A stretch of DNA of 64,000 nucleotides from Corydoras sp. C115 (taxonomy: Eukaryota > Chordata > Actinopteri > Siluriformes > Callichthyidae): positions 115,001 through 179,000 of the forward strand of contig JAFMOC010000440.1 in assembly GCA_019802505.1 (NCBI GenBank), written 5' to 3'. Below are positions 10,967-21,463 of the stretch, one piece after another; the first letter of the stretch is position 1, and the number at the start of each line of letters is the position of its first letter. The position numbers and the translations under genes are program-made. The notes under the pieces are model-generated. The model was not told the DNA's origin and did not search any database. It worked only from the letters and a program-made list of their open reading frames with translations.

Positions 10967-11298
10967 CACAGCATCTGGTGATGTCCATGAGTTCAAGACT
11001 TCAGGCAGTCATTGCCAACAAAGTTTTTTCAACCAAGTATTAAAAACAAATATTTTATTGACAATTACTTAATTTGTCCAATTACTTTTGAGCCCCTGAA
11101 ATGAAGGGATTGTGTTTATAAAATGCTTTAGTTGCCCAGATTTTCATGCAATCATTTTGTTCAACCCACTGAATTAAAGCTGAAAGTCGAAACTTCAATT
11201 GCATCTGAAGTGTTTTGTTTAAAATTCATTGTTGTCATTTACAGAACCAAAATTAGAAAAATGTTGTCTCTGTCCAAATATTTATGGACCTAACTGTA

Positions 11299-11512
11299 AC
11301 TCGTCAGTACAATGTAACTTGTAAGTATGACATAACTCACGAGCACGAGATAAGAACTCGTGCTCGACACCAATTATTAAGTCATGAGCATAAGTTCTTA
11401 TCTCGTGAGCATGAGATAAATTGTGAGTACAACGGAACTTTTAGTATGACATAACTTGCGAACACGAGATAATACGAGATACACACGAGATAAAGATCAC
11501 TTGTGCATCACT
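11299..11512. repeat. Palindromic minisatellite, right block
   Basis: Continuation of the block at 9000-9779, with units such as CACGAGATAAGAACTCGTGC. Confidence 0.8.
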
Positions 11513-12119
11513 TATTTATTGTTGGCATGACGTTCATACATAAAGAAAAATGTTTTAAATACTTATGTCCCTTTTTGTGTAAAAAAAAACACCAGAAAGC
11601 ATCCAATAACACATCCGTTCACGTTTATCCTGTTTGTATAAAACCGTTGTCACAAATTCGTCCTGAGAAGGCGCTCACACTCTATAAAACTCTTAACGAA
11701 TTTCGCCACAAGCCGTTTTCACCCTTCACTCTGAGGACTCGGAAGGTTTTGAATTGAGCGTGGGTTTATTTGCATTCGGCGTGTCTGTGTCTTGTGTTAT
11801 TCCCTCTGATTGGGTTCAGACGTCGATAATTCGGGATCATCCGCAGCTAAGCCGTTAAGCTGGCGCAAGATAAAAGATGAAGTTTGTGGAAGGACGTCTG
11901 AAAAGCTACGGTTCCTTTTCTCCTGATCGCCGTCCGGTGAACGAGAATACAACGGAGAGCGGGTCAGGGTTAGCATGCTGATGCAGCTAGCATGGTTTCA
12001 TGAGACGTTGAAATGTCTGTCACACCAACAGACACCAAACTGAACATCAAACCTCACGTTTTCAAGTTTTTAATTCTTTTCTCAGTTATTTCAATACTAC
12101 AGTACTTTATAGAGTACAT
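11513..12119. other. Unique sequence between minisatellite blocks
   Basis: No exon recognised. The short open frames have no family resemblance. Confidence 0.35.
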
Positions 12120-12620
12120 GTGTATTATCTCATACTCACAAGTTATTATCTCGTACTTACAAGTTCTCATACTAATGAGTTATTATCTAATGCTCACGAG
12201 TTATTATCTCATACTAACAAGTTATTATCTCATGCTAACGAGTCATTATCTCAAACTCACAAGTTATCTCATACTCACAAGTTATCTCATGCTCACTAGT
12301 TATTATCTTATCCTCACAAGTTATTATCTCATGCTCACAAGTTATTATCTTATACTCACAAATTATTCTCATGCTCATGAGTTATTATCTTATACTCACG
12401 AGTTATTCTCATACTCACGAGTTCTTATCTCATGCTCACAAGTTATCTTATACTCACGAGTTATTATTTCAGACTCACGAGTTATTATCTCATGCTCACG
12501 AGTTATTATCTTATACTCAAGTTATTATCTCAAACTCATGAGTAATTATCTCATACTTACGAGTTATTATCTCATGCTCGAGATAATAACTTGTGCTCAC
12601 GACATAGAAACTCATGTGCA
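12120..12620. repeat. ~22 bp minisatellite (AGTTATTATCTCATGCTCAC)
   Basis: About twenty mostly direct units of the type AGTTATTATCTCATGCTCAC plus GA, related to the palindromic family at 9000-9779 but mainly in one orientation. The 219-residue open frame across it is repeat-derived. Confidence 0.85.
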
Positions 12621-13280
12621 TCACATATTATGTTGTGATAACAACATAAACCTCACGTACAAATTATCTTAATTCTTCATGGGAAGGTTCTGGGCATAAC
12701 GTGCGATAAACCAATCCACGTGTCACGTGCCTGAACACTGAGCTACCAACACCCTCAGCATGACTGCAGTGCTGGAAACATATACTCTCTATAACATGCT
12801 CCACCACCAAGTTATATAGAGAAGGTAATAGTCTGCATTTGTAGAACCATGAAGGTTAAAGATGGAAACAATGTGGAGTGTCCCCAGATAACTGAGCCGT
12901 TGAGAATATGAAGAAGTCTCTTTGGAATGCCAAGAAGAGAATAGTTTTAATAAAACGGGGGGAAAAAAGAGTTTTTTATTTATAAGATGACAGCTGCAGG
13001 TCAGGTTCGAGAGGAGTTTGGTTTTATGTGCTTAACATGCTGAGTGTAAACACATTTACAATTCAAATTGTATTCTCACTCTCTTTCTCTCTCCCTCTCT
13101 TTCCCCCGTGAGTCAAAATACAATCATTAAAGATGAAAATGTATCAATGTTTAGCAAAAAACAATTAAACTGCTGAGACTAAAATCCCTGAGCATGCAAA
13201 AGTGTGGAATTGTACCGTTGAGGTGTCAATTCTAAATAAAAATATATAGAAATAAATTCTTATAAATCAGGACTGGCTCC
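12621..13280. other. Intron sequence, no feature recognised
   Basis: AT-rich with a (CT)-rich patch near 13078-13105. No coding or repeat family recognised. Confidence 0.35.
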
Positions 13281-13413
13281 AAATTGCCCAATAAAATGTG
13301 TTTGTGTGAGTGTGTGTGTGCTCAGTGATAGATTGGTGCCCTGTCCTGGGTGTATCTGCCCAGCCCCTGAAAGCTCTTAGAGGAGAAAATGCTAAACTCT
13401 AAACCACCGTCTA
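13281..13413. mobile_element. Chimeric SINE-1 fragment
   Basis: A plus-oriented middle piece (TGTCCTGGGTGTATCTGCCC) is joined to a minus-oriented head remnant (CTAAACCACCGT). Confidence 0.6.
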
Positions 13414-13419
13414 AACACC

Positions 13420-13915
13420 CTATATTGTCTTATATTTGTTGTCATTTTTGTTTCGCACAGCCATTGCATATGTGTATTTTAGGTTGGGTTGTGTAGTTGC
13501 TGTTGTAGTTTCATTTCTCCACCTCAGTGACACTGCTGGGATAGGAATAATGCCCCCACCAAATAACCCCTGCTCTGTGGTGGTACTATTGGGGTTCTGA
13601 TCATTAGCACAGAGTAAAGGGGACGTACACAGTATGTACTGTAGAACACAAACAGATGGACTACAGAATGGAATTGGAGAACTACAAAGTCATTCTTTAC
13701 AGGAAGTGGAACTGAGAACATGAAGCAAAAGCTTGGTCATATCTTTGTACCTTGCGGCTCACACCACAAGGGGGCCCCCTGCACTGTTCCCTCCACTTAC
13801 TTGATTGTTTCATGTTTATTGTCCTGTATATTGTCTTGTATTTGTCGTAATTCTTGTGTCGCACGTCTATTTGCACGCGTGTCTTTAGGTTGGTTGTGTA
13901 CTTGTTGTTGTATCA
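13420..13915. repeat. ~90 bp direct repeat flanking a MITE-related core
   Basis: 13420-13510 and 13815-13915 share a TATTGTCTTGTATTTGTCG-like segment followed by GTCTTTAGGTTGG and GTTGTTGTA. Between them lies a fragment of the MITE group (about 13510-13725). Confidence 0.65.
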
Positions 13916-13929
13916 CGGCTGATGGTTAC

Positions 13930-14046
13930 CTGAAAGTCATGGTTCAGTTCGGGGAAGAACTGTTGGTACTGAGCGAACAGCTCCACTGGTCTGTCTGGAT
14001 CTGGCCGAGCGGTCAGCTTGTTCACGTCCGACTCCAAATCGTCCTC
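13930..14046 (-). CDS. agbl1: AGBL1 coding exon (DDLESDVNKL)
   Basis: Acceptor is tgttctctttcag and donor is TTTCAG|gtaacc. The exon is 117 bp (39 codons), phase 0 at both ends. It encodes EDDLESDVNKLTARPDPDRP, then VELFAQYQQFFPELNHDFQ. Human CCP4 has DDDLETDVNKL and a DRPEE segment at the same place. A MITE of the group at 14519-14971 abuts the intron on one side, and one arm of a ~90 bp direct repeat lies at 13815-13915. Confidence 0.93.
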
Positions 14047-14087
14047 CTGAAAGAGAACACACAGCTCGTTACTTTGATTTGGCCACA

Positions 14088-14350
14088 TCCCCTTTTTGCT
14101 TCATCCTGTATTTCGACCACATACCATAAAGATGGACTTTGTAGTTCTCCAATTCCATTCTGTAGTCCATCTGTTTGTGTTCTACAGTACATACTGTGTA
14201 TGTCCCCTTTACTCTGTTCTAATGCTCGGAACCCCAATAGTACCACCACAGAGCAGGGGTCATTTGGTGGGTGCAGCAGTGTCACTGAGGTAAAGCACTG
14301 CTGCACTAAACCCCCCCTCACCACATCAGTGTCACTGCAGAACCGACAAT
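14088..14350 (-). mobile_element. MITE-group fragment
   Basis: Shares ACTTTGTAGTTCTCCAATTC, the CCATCTGTTTGTGTTCTACA segment and ACCACCACAGAGCAGGGG with the reference copy at 14519-14971. Orientation is inverted relative to it. Confidence 0.7.
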
Positions 14351-14518
14351 AAACAATCCACCACCCAAATTCTACCTGTTTTGTGATGATAGAGAATGGA
14401 GAACCAACAGGGAACTAACACCACCACATAGCAGTGTCACTGCATTACTGAAAAACATTTACAGCGTAGGTACCTGTTCTGATTATTTAAGATTTGAGTA
14501 AAGAGAACCAACAAAGTA

Positions 14519-14971
14519 CAGTACCAGTCCAAAGTTTGGCCACGCCCCCTTGTTGCTCCACTTATCATACAGATGGACTTTGTAGTTTTACAATTACAGA
14601 TTTACAGGTTCTCTGTTGGTTCTTTGTTGGTCAGGAGCATCACAGAACAGGTAGAATTTGGGTGGTGGATTGTTTATTGTCAGTTCTGCAGTGACACTGA
14701 TGTGGTGAGGGGGGTTTAGTGCAGCAGTGCTTTACCTCAGTGACACTGCTGGGATAGGAATAATGCACCCACTAAATAACCCCTGCTCTGTGGTGGTACT
14801 ATTGGGGTTCTGACCATTAGAACAGAGTAAAGGGGACGTACACAGTATGTACTGTACAACACAAACAGATGGACTACAGAATGGAACCGTAGAACTACAA
14901 AGTCCATCTTTACGGATCAAGTGGAACTGGTAAGCAAAAAGGTTGCGTGGCCACACTTTTGACTGGAACTG
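14519..14971 (+). mobile_element. Tc1-type MITE, 453 bp, reference copy
   Basis: The terminal inverted repeats begin CAGTACCAGTCCAAAGTTTG and, complemented at the 3' end, CAGTTCCAGTCAAAAGTGTG. TA flanks both ends. There is no coding capacity. The inside carries TGACACTGCTGGGATAGG and CCCTGCTCTGTGGTGGTAC blocks that recur in six other places in this window. Confidence 0.8.
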
Positions 14972-14989
14972 TATATATACTGTACACAG

Positions 14990-15060
14990 GAGTGTGTGAG
15001 TGTGTGTGTGTGTGTGTATGTGCATGTATTAAAGCACACACACACAATACTGTGTTATCA
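14990..15060. repeat. Short (GT)n/(CA)n pair
   Basis: A GT run at 14995-15018 and a CA run at 15036-15046 bracket ATGTGCATGTATTAAAG. Confidence 0.7.
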
Positions 15061-15073
15061 TATGCAATAAGTG

Positions 15074-15381
15074 GACGGCACGGTGGCTTAGTGGTTAGCA
15101 TGTTCTCCTTTCAGCGCTTGGGATTCCCGGTTCCAATCCTAATCTTGGTGGAGTTTCCATGTTCCTCCCGTGGGTTTCCGCCGGGTTCTCCGGTTTCCTC
15201 CCACAGTCCAAAAACATGGATCAAGGCCAATTGAGTTCTCCAAATTGCCCCATATAGAGTGTGTATGTGTGTGTGCCCAGCGATAGATTGGCGTCCTGTC
15301 CTGGAGCCAGAAACGTTCTCGCCTAGATGTACCCCCTCCCACCGAAGTATAGGATAATGTGGAAGATGATGAATGAATGAA
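15074..15381 (+). mobile_element. SINE-1 with internal deletions
   Basis: Head GGCACGGTGGCTTAGTGG through to GATGATGAATGAATGAAG, lacking part of the ATGGGCATGG region. Confidence 0.82.
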
Positions 15382-15747
15382 GATACAATACATTTAATTT
15401 CACTATGAATTTATCTCTAAATGAACAACAGTCTGGTTTTTAAAGCCTCAGGACTAAATAAATATAAAATAAGTCCTGTTATACGAGTATATGAATATAT
15501 ATAATGAATGATTCATTGCTCTTGCCGTTGGTGGGTGTCTGGGATGTTATTCACAATGTCACATGACCTGAAGTCTTCTATTGATACCAGGATACAGGCA
15601 TCGAAGGCATCAGTGGAACTAATCCTCCTGATACTTATTAAGCACTAATTTCTTAGGAAGGGCATTGCTGTGTGTGTGGGGGGGGGGGGGGTTGCGGTGT
15701 GTGTGTGTGTGTTCTTGGACACTTAGCAAAAATCCAGCATCACGCAC

Positions 15748-15812
15748 ATAGTCATGGCACTCAGGTTCTTCAGTTTCTTGTTCTTCATCACTGTCATCAT
15801 CAAAGCTTTCAT
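15748..15812 (-). CDS. agbl1: AGBL1 acidic-linker exon (probable)
   Basis: Acceptor is gcttgcttgcaag and donor is TAT|gtgcgt. The exon is 65 bp, phase 1 in and phase 0 out, which fits both neighbours exactly. It encodes ESFDDDSDEEQETEEPECHD and Y, an acidic stretch like the human CCP4 linker rich in D and E. The donor is non-canonical at +3 to +5 but plausible. A (TG)n tract of about 32 units sits just upstream of the acceptor on the gene strand. Low-complexity sequence makes this exon less certain than the others. Confidence 0.72.
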
Positions 15813-15825
15813 CTTGCAAGCAAGC

Positions 15826-15829
<4 letters not shown>

Positions 15830-15894
<65 letters not shown>
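15830..15894. repeat. (CA)n microsatellite at an AGBL1 acceptor
   Basis: About 32 CA units. On the gene strand this is (TG)n, ending 17 nt upstream of the acceptor of the exon at 15748-15812. Confidence 0.97.
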
Positions 15895-15898
<4 letters not shown>

Positions 15899-15992
15899 AT
15901 ATTACTGTCAAGACATTTGCGGTCTGGTATTGTAAGTGTCTGATATAAAAGGAATTGAGTTCGAGGAACAGCTGCATACTTCACATATCTCT

Positions 15993-15993
<1 letters not shown>

Positions 15994-16039
<46 letters not shown>
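15994..16039. repeat. (CA)n microsatellite
   Basis: About 22 CA units in the same intron. Confidence 0.95.
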
Positions 16040-16040
<1 letters not shown>

Positions 16041-16048
16041 GAGTGAAT

Positions 16049-16199
16049 GTCAGCCCAACGCTGGATTGCCCCACTCTCCTGGGTGTATCTGCCCAGCACC
16101 TAAACCATTCTTCCCTGAATGGGCACTGCCGCCCTCACCGCCTATTCAAGATAATGGATGTTGAGAGGAGAACATGCTAACCACTAAGCCACTGTGCTT

Positions 16200-16267
<68 letters not shown>
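16049..16267. mobile_element. SINE-1 chimera followed by (TA)n
   Basis: A plus-oriented middle piece joins a minus-oriented head remnant (GAGAGGAGAACATGCTAACC). This is followed at 16204-16267 by about 32 TA units. Confidence 0.7.
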
Positions 16268-16271
<4 letters not shown>

Positions 16272-16550
16272 GGCGGCAAGGTGGCTTAGTGTTTAGTATG
16301 TTCTCCTCTCAGATTCCCGGTTCGAATCCCAATCTGGGTGGAGTTTCCATGTTCTCTCCGTGTCCGCGTGTGTTTCCTCTGGGTTCTCCGGTTTCCTCTC
16401 TCAGTCCAAAAACATGGATCAAGGTCAATTGAATTCTCCAAATTGCCCCACATAGAGTGTTTTGTGTGTGAGTGCCCAGCAATAGATTGCCCTCTGTCCT
16501 GGGTGTATCTGCCCAGCGCCCGAAACGTCCCCTGGAGAACACACCCCCCC
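16272..16550 (+). mobile_element. SINE-1, 3'-truncated
   Basis: Head GGCGGCAAGGTGGCTTAGTG and B box GGTTCGAATCC, ending in CGAAACGTCCCCTGGAGAAC and a poly-C run. Confidence 0.82.
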
Positions 16551-16559
16551 CCCCCCCCG

Positions 16560-17105
16560 ATATTATTGTATATAAATAATTATATATAATAAAGTCGCCG
16601 TCAGTCTGAATCTCTCTTTAAATCAAATCTGAGGTTTAAATCTTATTCGCTTCACCTTTAATTATCATAAACAATAATCCTAATCCTAATTAGCTTTGAA
16701 AAACGCGATCGTTTTACTGGAAACAGAATCGGTTTTTGATGAATCGATTAATCAGGTCTGCTCTGTGCTAATTGCAGATGATTGATGTGACTTGTTGCAC
16801 ATCAGGACTCCAGTGAGAGCCTCGTCACAGCGCAGTGCAGGCTGATGCAGCTGATATGAAATGCATCGTGCTCGGCTGCAGCGGACTCATGAATCTCCAC
16901 CCGTACAACAACCCCCCCCCCACGCTCAGGAACAGAACCCAGCTTTAATAATACATTCAGAGTAAATATGAGTGAAATCACGGCGTGCTGTGTGACTGTA
17001 TTCACAGCGAGAGGGGTTTTTTTCTCTGTGTGCTGAACTGTGCCGCAATAATTAGGGCTGCCACTATCTGGACTCACTGCACTGGTCGATGAGGTTCTCC
17101 ATTTT
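16560..17105. other. Unique AT-rich block, possible conserved element
   Basis: No repeat recognised. Contains dense homeodomain-like AT motifs such as CCTAATTAGCTTTG, GATTAATCAGG and TTAATTATCATAAAC. Confidence 0.4.
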
Positions 17106-17119
17106 ACTGTGAATGGGGA

Positions 17120-18015
17120 ACATGCAGAACAGTGTAGCCGTGCTACACTACATGGTGCTACACTGTGCTACACTGTGTTACATAATGCTACACTATGCTA
17201 CACTATGTTACATGGTGCTACACTGTGCTACATTGTTCTACACTATGCTACACTGTGCTAAACTGTGTTACACTACACTACACTGTGCTACATTGTTCTA
17301 TACTATACTACACTGTGCTACTTGGTGCTACACTCTGCATGCTACATGGTGCAACACTGTGCTACACGGTGCTACACTATGCTACAGTGTGTGAAATTGT
17401 GCTACACTATGCGAAACTGTGCTACGCTATATTAAACAAGGCTACACTATGTTACATGGTGCTACACTGTGCTACAGTGTGCTACACGGTGCTACACTGT
17501 GCTACACTGTGCTACACTGTGCTACACGGTGCTACATAATGCTACATGGTGCTACACTATGCTACACTATGTTACATGGTGCTACACGGTGCTACACTGT
17601 GCTATATGGTGCTACATGGGCCAACACTGTGCTACACGGTGCTACACTATGCAAAACTGTTCTACGCTATATTAAACAACGCTACACTATGTTAGATGGT
17701 GCTACACTGTGCTACAGTGTGCTACACAGTGTTACACTGTGCTACATGGTGCTACACTGTGCTACATAATGCTACACTATGCTACACTATGTTACATGGT
17801 GCTACACGGTTCTACACTGTGCTACACTGTGCTATATGGTGCTACATGGTGCTACACTGTGCTACATGGTGCTACACTGTGCTACACTATACTACACTGT
17901 GCTGCACTATGTTACACGGTGCTACACGGTGCTACACTATGCTACACTGTGCTACACTATGCTACACTGTGCTACACTATGCTACACTGAGATACATTGT
18001 TATACACGGTGCTAA
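17120..18015. repeat. 10 bp minisatellite (GCTACACTGT)n
   Basis: About 85 imperfect decamers (GCTACACTGT with ATGGT, ACGGT and CTATG variants). The array is stop-poor in several frames and gives long artefactual frames rich in LHCAT and YTVLH. Confidence 0.97.
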
Positions 18016-18510
18016 ACCCAATTCAAACAATGAACCGCCAAATAAAAGCAGCAGATCATCAGAGATCCATCATAACGCTCTCATGTTCTACCAAGTAATC
18101 CAGTCCTAATCAATATTAAAAACCTTTGAACAATTACTTTGGTTTCTTGGCTTCTTAAAGTATTAAAAGAGGCTCTTTCCTGTTTTCAAACAGCAGCGCC
18201 CCCCCGTGAGGTTTACACCTCAGAGAGAGTAGAACGAGGTCGGAACCTGAGAGACTCCCTCTAATACACATAAAAACTATATGTTTATTATTCGCTGTTC
18301 ATCAGACGTCTCAGGGAGCTGGGCGCTCGGTTTCATTCACACGCGAACATTTTAATTTCTATTCTTCTATTCATTACACCAAACGCACGGAGACGGTTGC
18401 CCTGACAACATGCCCAATGCCCGGGCGCCCTGCCCTACCTCTCCACCATGACGGGATGATTTCACTCAGCTCTGCGTGCCTCAGCTTCTTATCCTCCGTT
18501 TTTGTAACGA
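18016..18510. other. Intron sequence, no feature recognised
   Basis: Unique sequence between two arrays. No exon was found on the gene strand. Confidence 0.35.
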
Positions 18511-18514
18511 TTGG

Positions 18515-19250
18515 ATCATTACCAAGCACCCATCACCCCCCACCATCCCCAATCATTCCTCATCACTCCCCAATCATCCCCCACATCACCCCCACCATCC
18601 CCCATCATTCCCTCATCACCCCCATCACCCTCCATCATTCCCTCATCATCCCCCACCACCCCTCATCACCCCCATCACCCTCCATCATCCCCTCACCTCC
18701 ATATCATCCCCCCACCATACCCCCACTTTCCCATCATCCCACTACCACCACCCCACCATACCCCCATCATCCCCCATCATTCCCTCATCATCCTCCTCCA
18801 TCATCCCCCCCAACATCCCCCACCATCCCACCATACCCCATCATCTTCCATCACCCCTATTATCTCCCACCATACCCTCACCTCCCTATCATCCCCTCAA
18901 TATCCTCCAATCATCCCCCACCATACCCCCACCTTCCCATCATCCCACCACCCCCACCCCACCGTACCCTCATCATCCCCACCATCCCCAGCCCACCACC
19001 CCCCCCATCATCGACCCCACCATCCCACCATACCCCCCCATCACCCTCCACCATATTCCATCATCCCCACTACCCCCGCATCATCGACCCCCACCATCCC
19101 CTCATCATTCCCCCATCATTCCCATCATCCCCCATCATCCCTTTATCATACCCCCCCGCCCATCATCCCGCAACCACCCACCCAACCCCCATTTTCCACA
19201 TCACTCCCCCATCATCCACCATCATCCCCACCCCCACCTACTACTCCATT
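18515..19250. repeat. C-rich, G-poor (CATCATCCCC)-like array
   Basis: About 735 bp almost devoid of G, with irregular units such as CCCCCACCATCCCC and TCATTCCCTCATCA. C runs of 4-6 are spaced by a few bases, so the complementary strand is G-rich. Open frames of up to 356 residues made of P, H, S, I and T are artefacts. Confidence 0.95.
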
Positions 19251-19469
19251 AACACATCTACAAGTCCGCTACCACTTCGAGTAGTCCACTGCTACACCTA
19301 CTACTCCATTAACTTGCATACTTCTTGTACCTACCACTCCACTACTTTATTTTCTATTCCCCATCACATTAATACTCCACGGCCATGCCCAAAACTCAAC
19401 TACTCCACCTACAATTTCACTAACACTCCTGAAATCAAGGACCCAAACATCTCAAATCCCATTACTCAC

Positions 19470-19629
19470 AATGGGATCCTGCTCTGAACTCTTCCTGTCT
19501 CCCAGGAAGTGGAAACCGGTACACGCTGTGATCTGAAGGGAGAGGAAGCGGAACTCTGGGGTTGCATCTCCTCATGAGCTGAACTCCCGATTCCACCAGA
19601 GCCTCTGCGTTCTTCATCGAAAGACATTC
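19470..19629 (-). CDS. agbl1: AGBL1 coding exon (ECLSMKN...YRFPLPG)
   Basis: Acceptor is tttctgatatag and donor is CATT|gtgagt. The exon is 160 bp, phase 0 in and phase 1 out. The correct frame reads ECLSMKNAEALVESGVQLMR, RCNPRVPLPLP, then SDHSVYRFPLPG and RQEEFRAGSH. This corresponds to the human CCP4 stretch around RQCYPTSPLPL and AYAFPVPG. It closes the ARM/HEAT-like region. A longer open frame running across both this exon and the previous one is in the wrong frame here. Confidence 0.88.
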
Positions 19630-19720
19630 CTATATCAGAAAAAGAAACAAAGAAATAAGATGCAGACGTGACCACAGAACCGAGCAGAACCGAGTTCCTA
19701 TCCCATGCCCTTCTCATTAC

Positions 19721-19929
19721 CTGCGTAGTGCAGTACAGCAGAGCTAATCCTCCCTCACTCACTACGGCACTTCTGCCTGTCCTGGTTCTAGCGGCTTGGT
19801 GCAAACAGTGGAGGAAAGCTTGGCGGACGGCAAGGTGATTGTTATCCGCGTCGTGCCGATGCCAGGCTTCGTAGAGTTGCAGCAGGCCGGCTACGTAGCT
19901 TTTAGCCACCGCCATACGTCCGTTCTCCT
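19721..19929 (-). CDS. agbl1: AGBL1 coding exon with WHRHD motif
   Basis: Acceptor is tgttgtgttccatag (an alternative AG two bases on gives 19927) and donor is CAG|gtaatg. It encodes 69 clear codons including GRMAVAKSYVAGLLQLYEAW, HRHDADNN and GRSAVVSEGGLALLYCTTQ. The same segment in human CCP4 has DWHSHD and an LLFSTTQ-type end. The exon ends in phase 0. Upstream in the intron is a MITE of the group at 14519-14971. Confidence 0.9.
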
Positions 19930-19984
19930 CTATGGAACACAACAGAGGATGTCCGTTTGGTACTGTTGGACAGTACGAGTCAAA

Positions 19985-20350
19985 AGTCCATAAAGACAGA
20001 CTGTAGTTTTCCAATTCCATTCTGTAGTCCATCTGTTTGTGCTGTACAGTACATACTGTGTACGTCCTTTACTCTGTTCTAATGCTCAGAACCCCAATTG
20101 TACCACCACAGAGCAGGGGTTATTTGGTGGGTGCATTATTCCTATCCCAGCAGTGTCACTGAGGTAAAGCACTGCTGCACTAAAAAAAACCCTCACCACA
20201 TCAGTGTCACTGCAGAACTGACAATAAACAATCCACCACCCAAATTCTACCTGTTCTGTGAAGCTCCTGACCAATAGAGAACAGAGAACCAACAGAGTAC
20301 CAACAATGGACTACAGTCTGTAATTAGAAAACTACAAAGTCCATCTATAT
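19985..20350 (-). mobile_element. MITE-group copy
   Basis: Shares TACATACTGTGTACGTCC, ACCACCACAGAGCAGGGG and TGTCACTGCAGAACTGAC with 14519-14971. It lies about 55 bp from the acceptor of the AGBL1 exon at 19721-19929. Confidence 0.75.
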
Positions 20351-20384
20351 GGTAAGTGAAGGACATAAGTAAATAAGGGAGGGC

Positions 20385-20550
20385 TTTAAGGTGGCTTGGT
20401 GGTTAGTGCAAGGTTTCCTGGTTAGAATCCCAATATGGGTGGAGTTTCCATGTTCTCCCTGTGTCTGTGTAGCTTTCCTCTGGGTTCTCCGGTTTCCTCC
20501 CACAGTCCAAATGGATCAAGGTTAATTGAGTTCTTCAAATTGCCCCATAT

Positions 20551-20592
<42 letters not shown>

Positions 20593-20942
20593 TATCCAGT
20601 GATAGATTGGCGTCCTGTCCTGGGTGTATCTGCCCAGTGCCCAAGACGTTCTCCCCTGAATGGACATGGAGATCCCCCCGCGACCCTAATAGAGGATAAA
20701 GCGGATTCCTCCGGGTTCTCCGGTTTCCTCCCACAGTCCAAAAACATGGATCGAGGTAAATTGAATTCTGCAAATTGCCCCATATAGAGTGTGTTTGTGT
20801 AAGTGAGTGTGTGTCCAGTGATAGATTGGCGTCCTTTCCTGGGTGTATCTGCCCAGCACCCGAAATGTTCTCCCCTGGATGTGCATGGGGAACCCCCTCA
20901 CAACCCTAGTAGAGGATAAAGCAGAAGATAATGGATGGATGG
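20385..20942 (+). mobile_element. Two SINE-1 segments in tandem
   Basis: 20385-20704 is a copy with (GT)n at about 20552-20590. At 20705 a second copy begins inside the body (TTCCTCCGGGTTCTCCGG) without a head, and it ends GATAATGGATGGATGG. The join looks like unequal exchange rather than an independent insertion. Confidence 0.8.
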
Positions 20943-21418
20943 AATATATACATACTGTATATATATGCTGTAGCCTACACAGTGCCCTATGGCATTCTGG
21001 GTATTTCTACTATGTTTGCATCCCTCTGCACCATGTGCTCTCACAATTGCACCAATTTATAGCATTCCTCGTTTAACCTCTGCATGAAGAGGTCTATGGA
21101 TCCGTTCCAGACGGCGTGACCCGAACTAGCTGCAGGGCGCAGGGTGATGCTCGACTCGTGGCAGATAGCTCAGTCCACGTGGCCGGAGATGTGAGCAGCA
21201 TGGCTGCGAAGAGGTTGCTGCCCTTGCCTCACAACCAAAATGTCCCGGGTAGGGCAGACAAAGGATTTCAATGTGGAGTTTGCATGTTCTCCCACTTCTG
21301 CTGGTCGGCAAACCATATATGATGAAGTGCCCATCGAGGAAAACGGATTTCCAAGCTGGGTTCAAATGTTTGGGTTGTGGGAGGAAGAGCATCTGGTGTG
21401 AAACCTCGGCCAAGCCAG

Positions 21419-21463
<45 letters not shown>

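Larger units (their letters stand above)
9782..11296 (+). mobile_element. Tc1-type DNA transposon, inactive
   Basis: The terminal inverted repeats CAGTTAGGTCCATATATATT and its partner, ending TTATGGACCTAACTG, flank 1515 bp. TA is present on both sides (9780 and 11297), the target duplication of the Tc1/mariner superfamily. It inserted into the palindromic minisatellite. The internal transposase is broken (next two entries). Confidence 0.93.

Noticed and set aside
9000..12620. CRISPR-like spaced repeat array
   Set aside because: Eukaryotic sequence; the units are contiguous and degenerate, without unique spacers.
12013..12672. 219-residue open frame with YYLMLTSYYLILTS repeats
   Set aside because: Pure translation of the 22 bp minisatellite.
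15619..16074. 151-residue minus frame as a coding exon of full length
   Set aside because: Only 15748-15812 fits AGBL1. The rest is (TG)n translation.
17113..18109. Overlapping frames with LHCAT/YTVLH repeats
   Set aside because: Artefact of the decamer array.
18417..19487. 356-residue open frame rich in P, H and I
   Set aside because: Translation of the C-rich simple array, open in all three plus frames. It ends inside the antisense of an AGBL1 exon.
19466..20032. 188-residue minus frame as a single exon
   Set aside because: It reads through an intron. The conserved translation uses two exons (19721-19929 and 19470-19629) in different frames with good splice sites.
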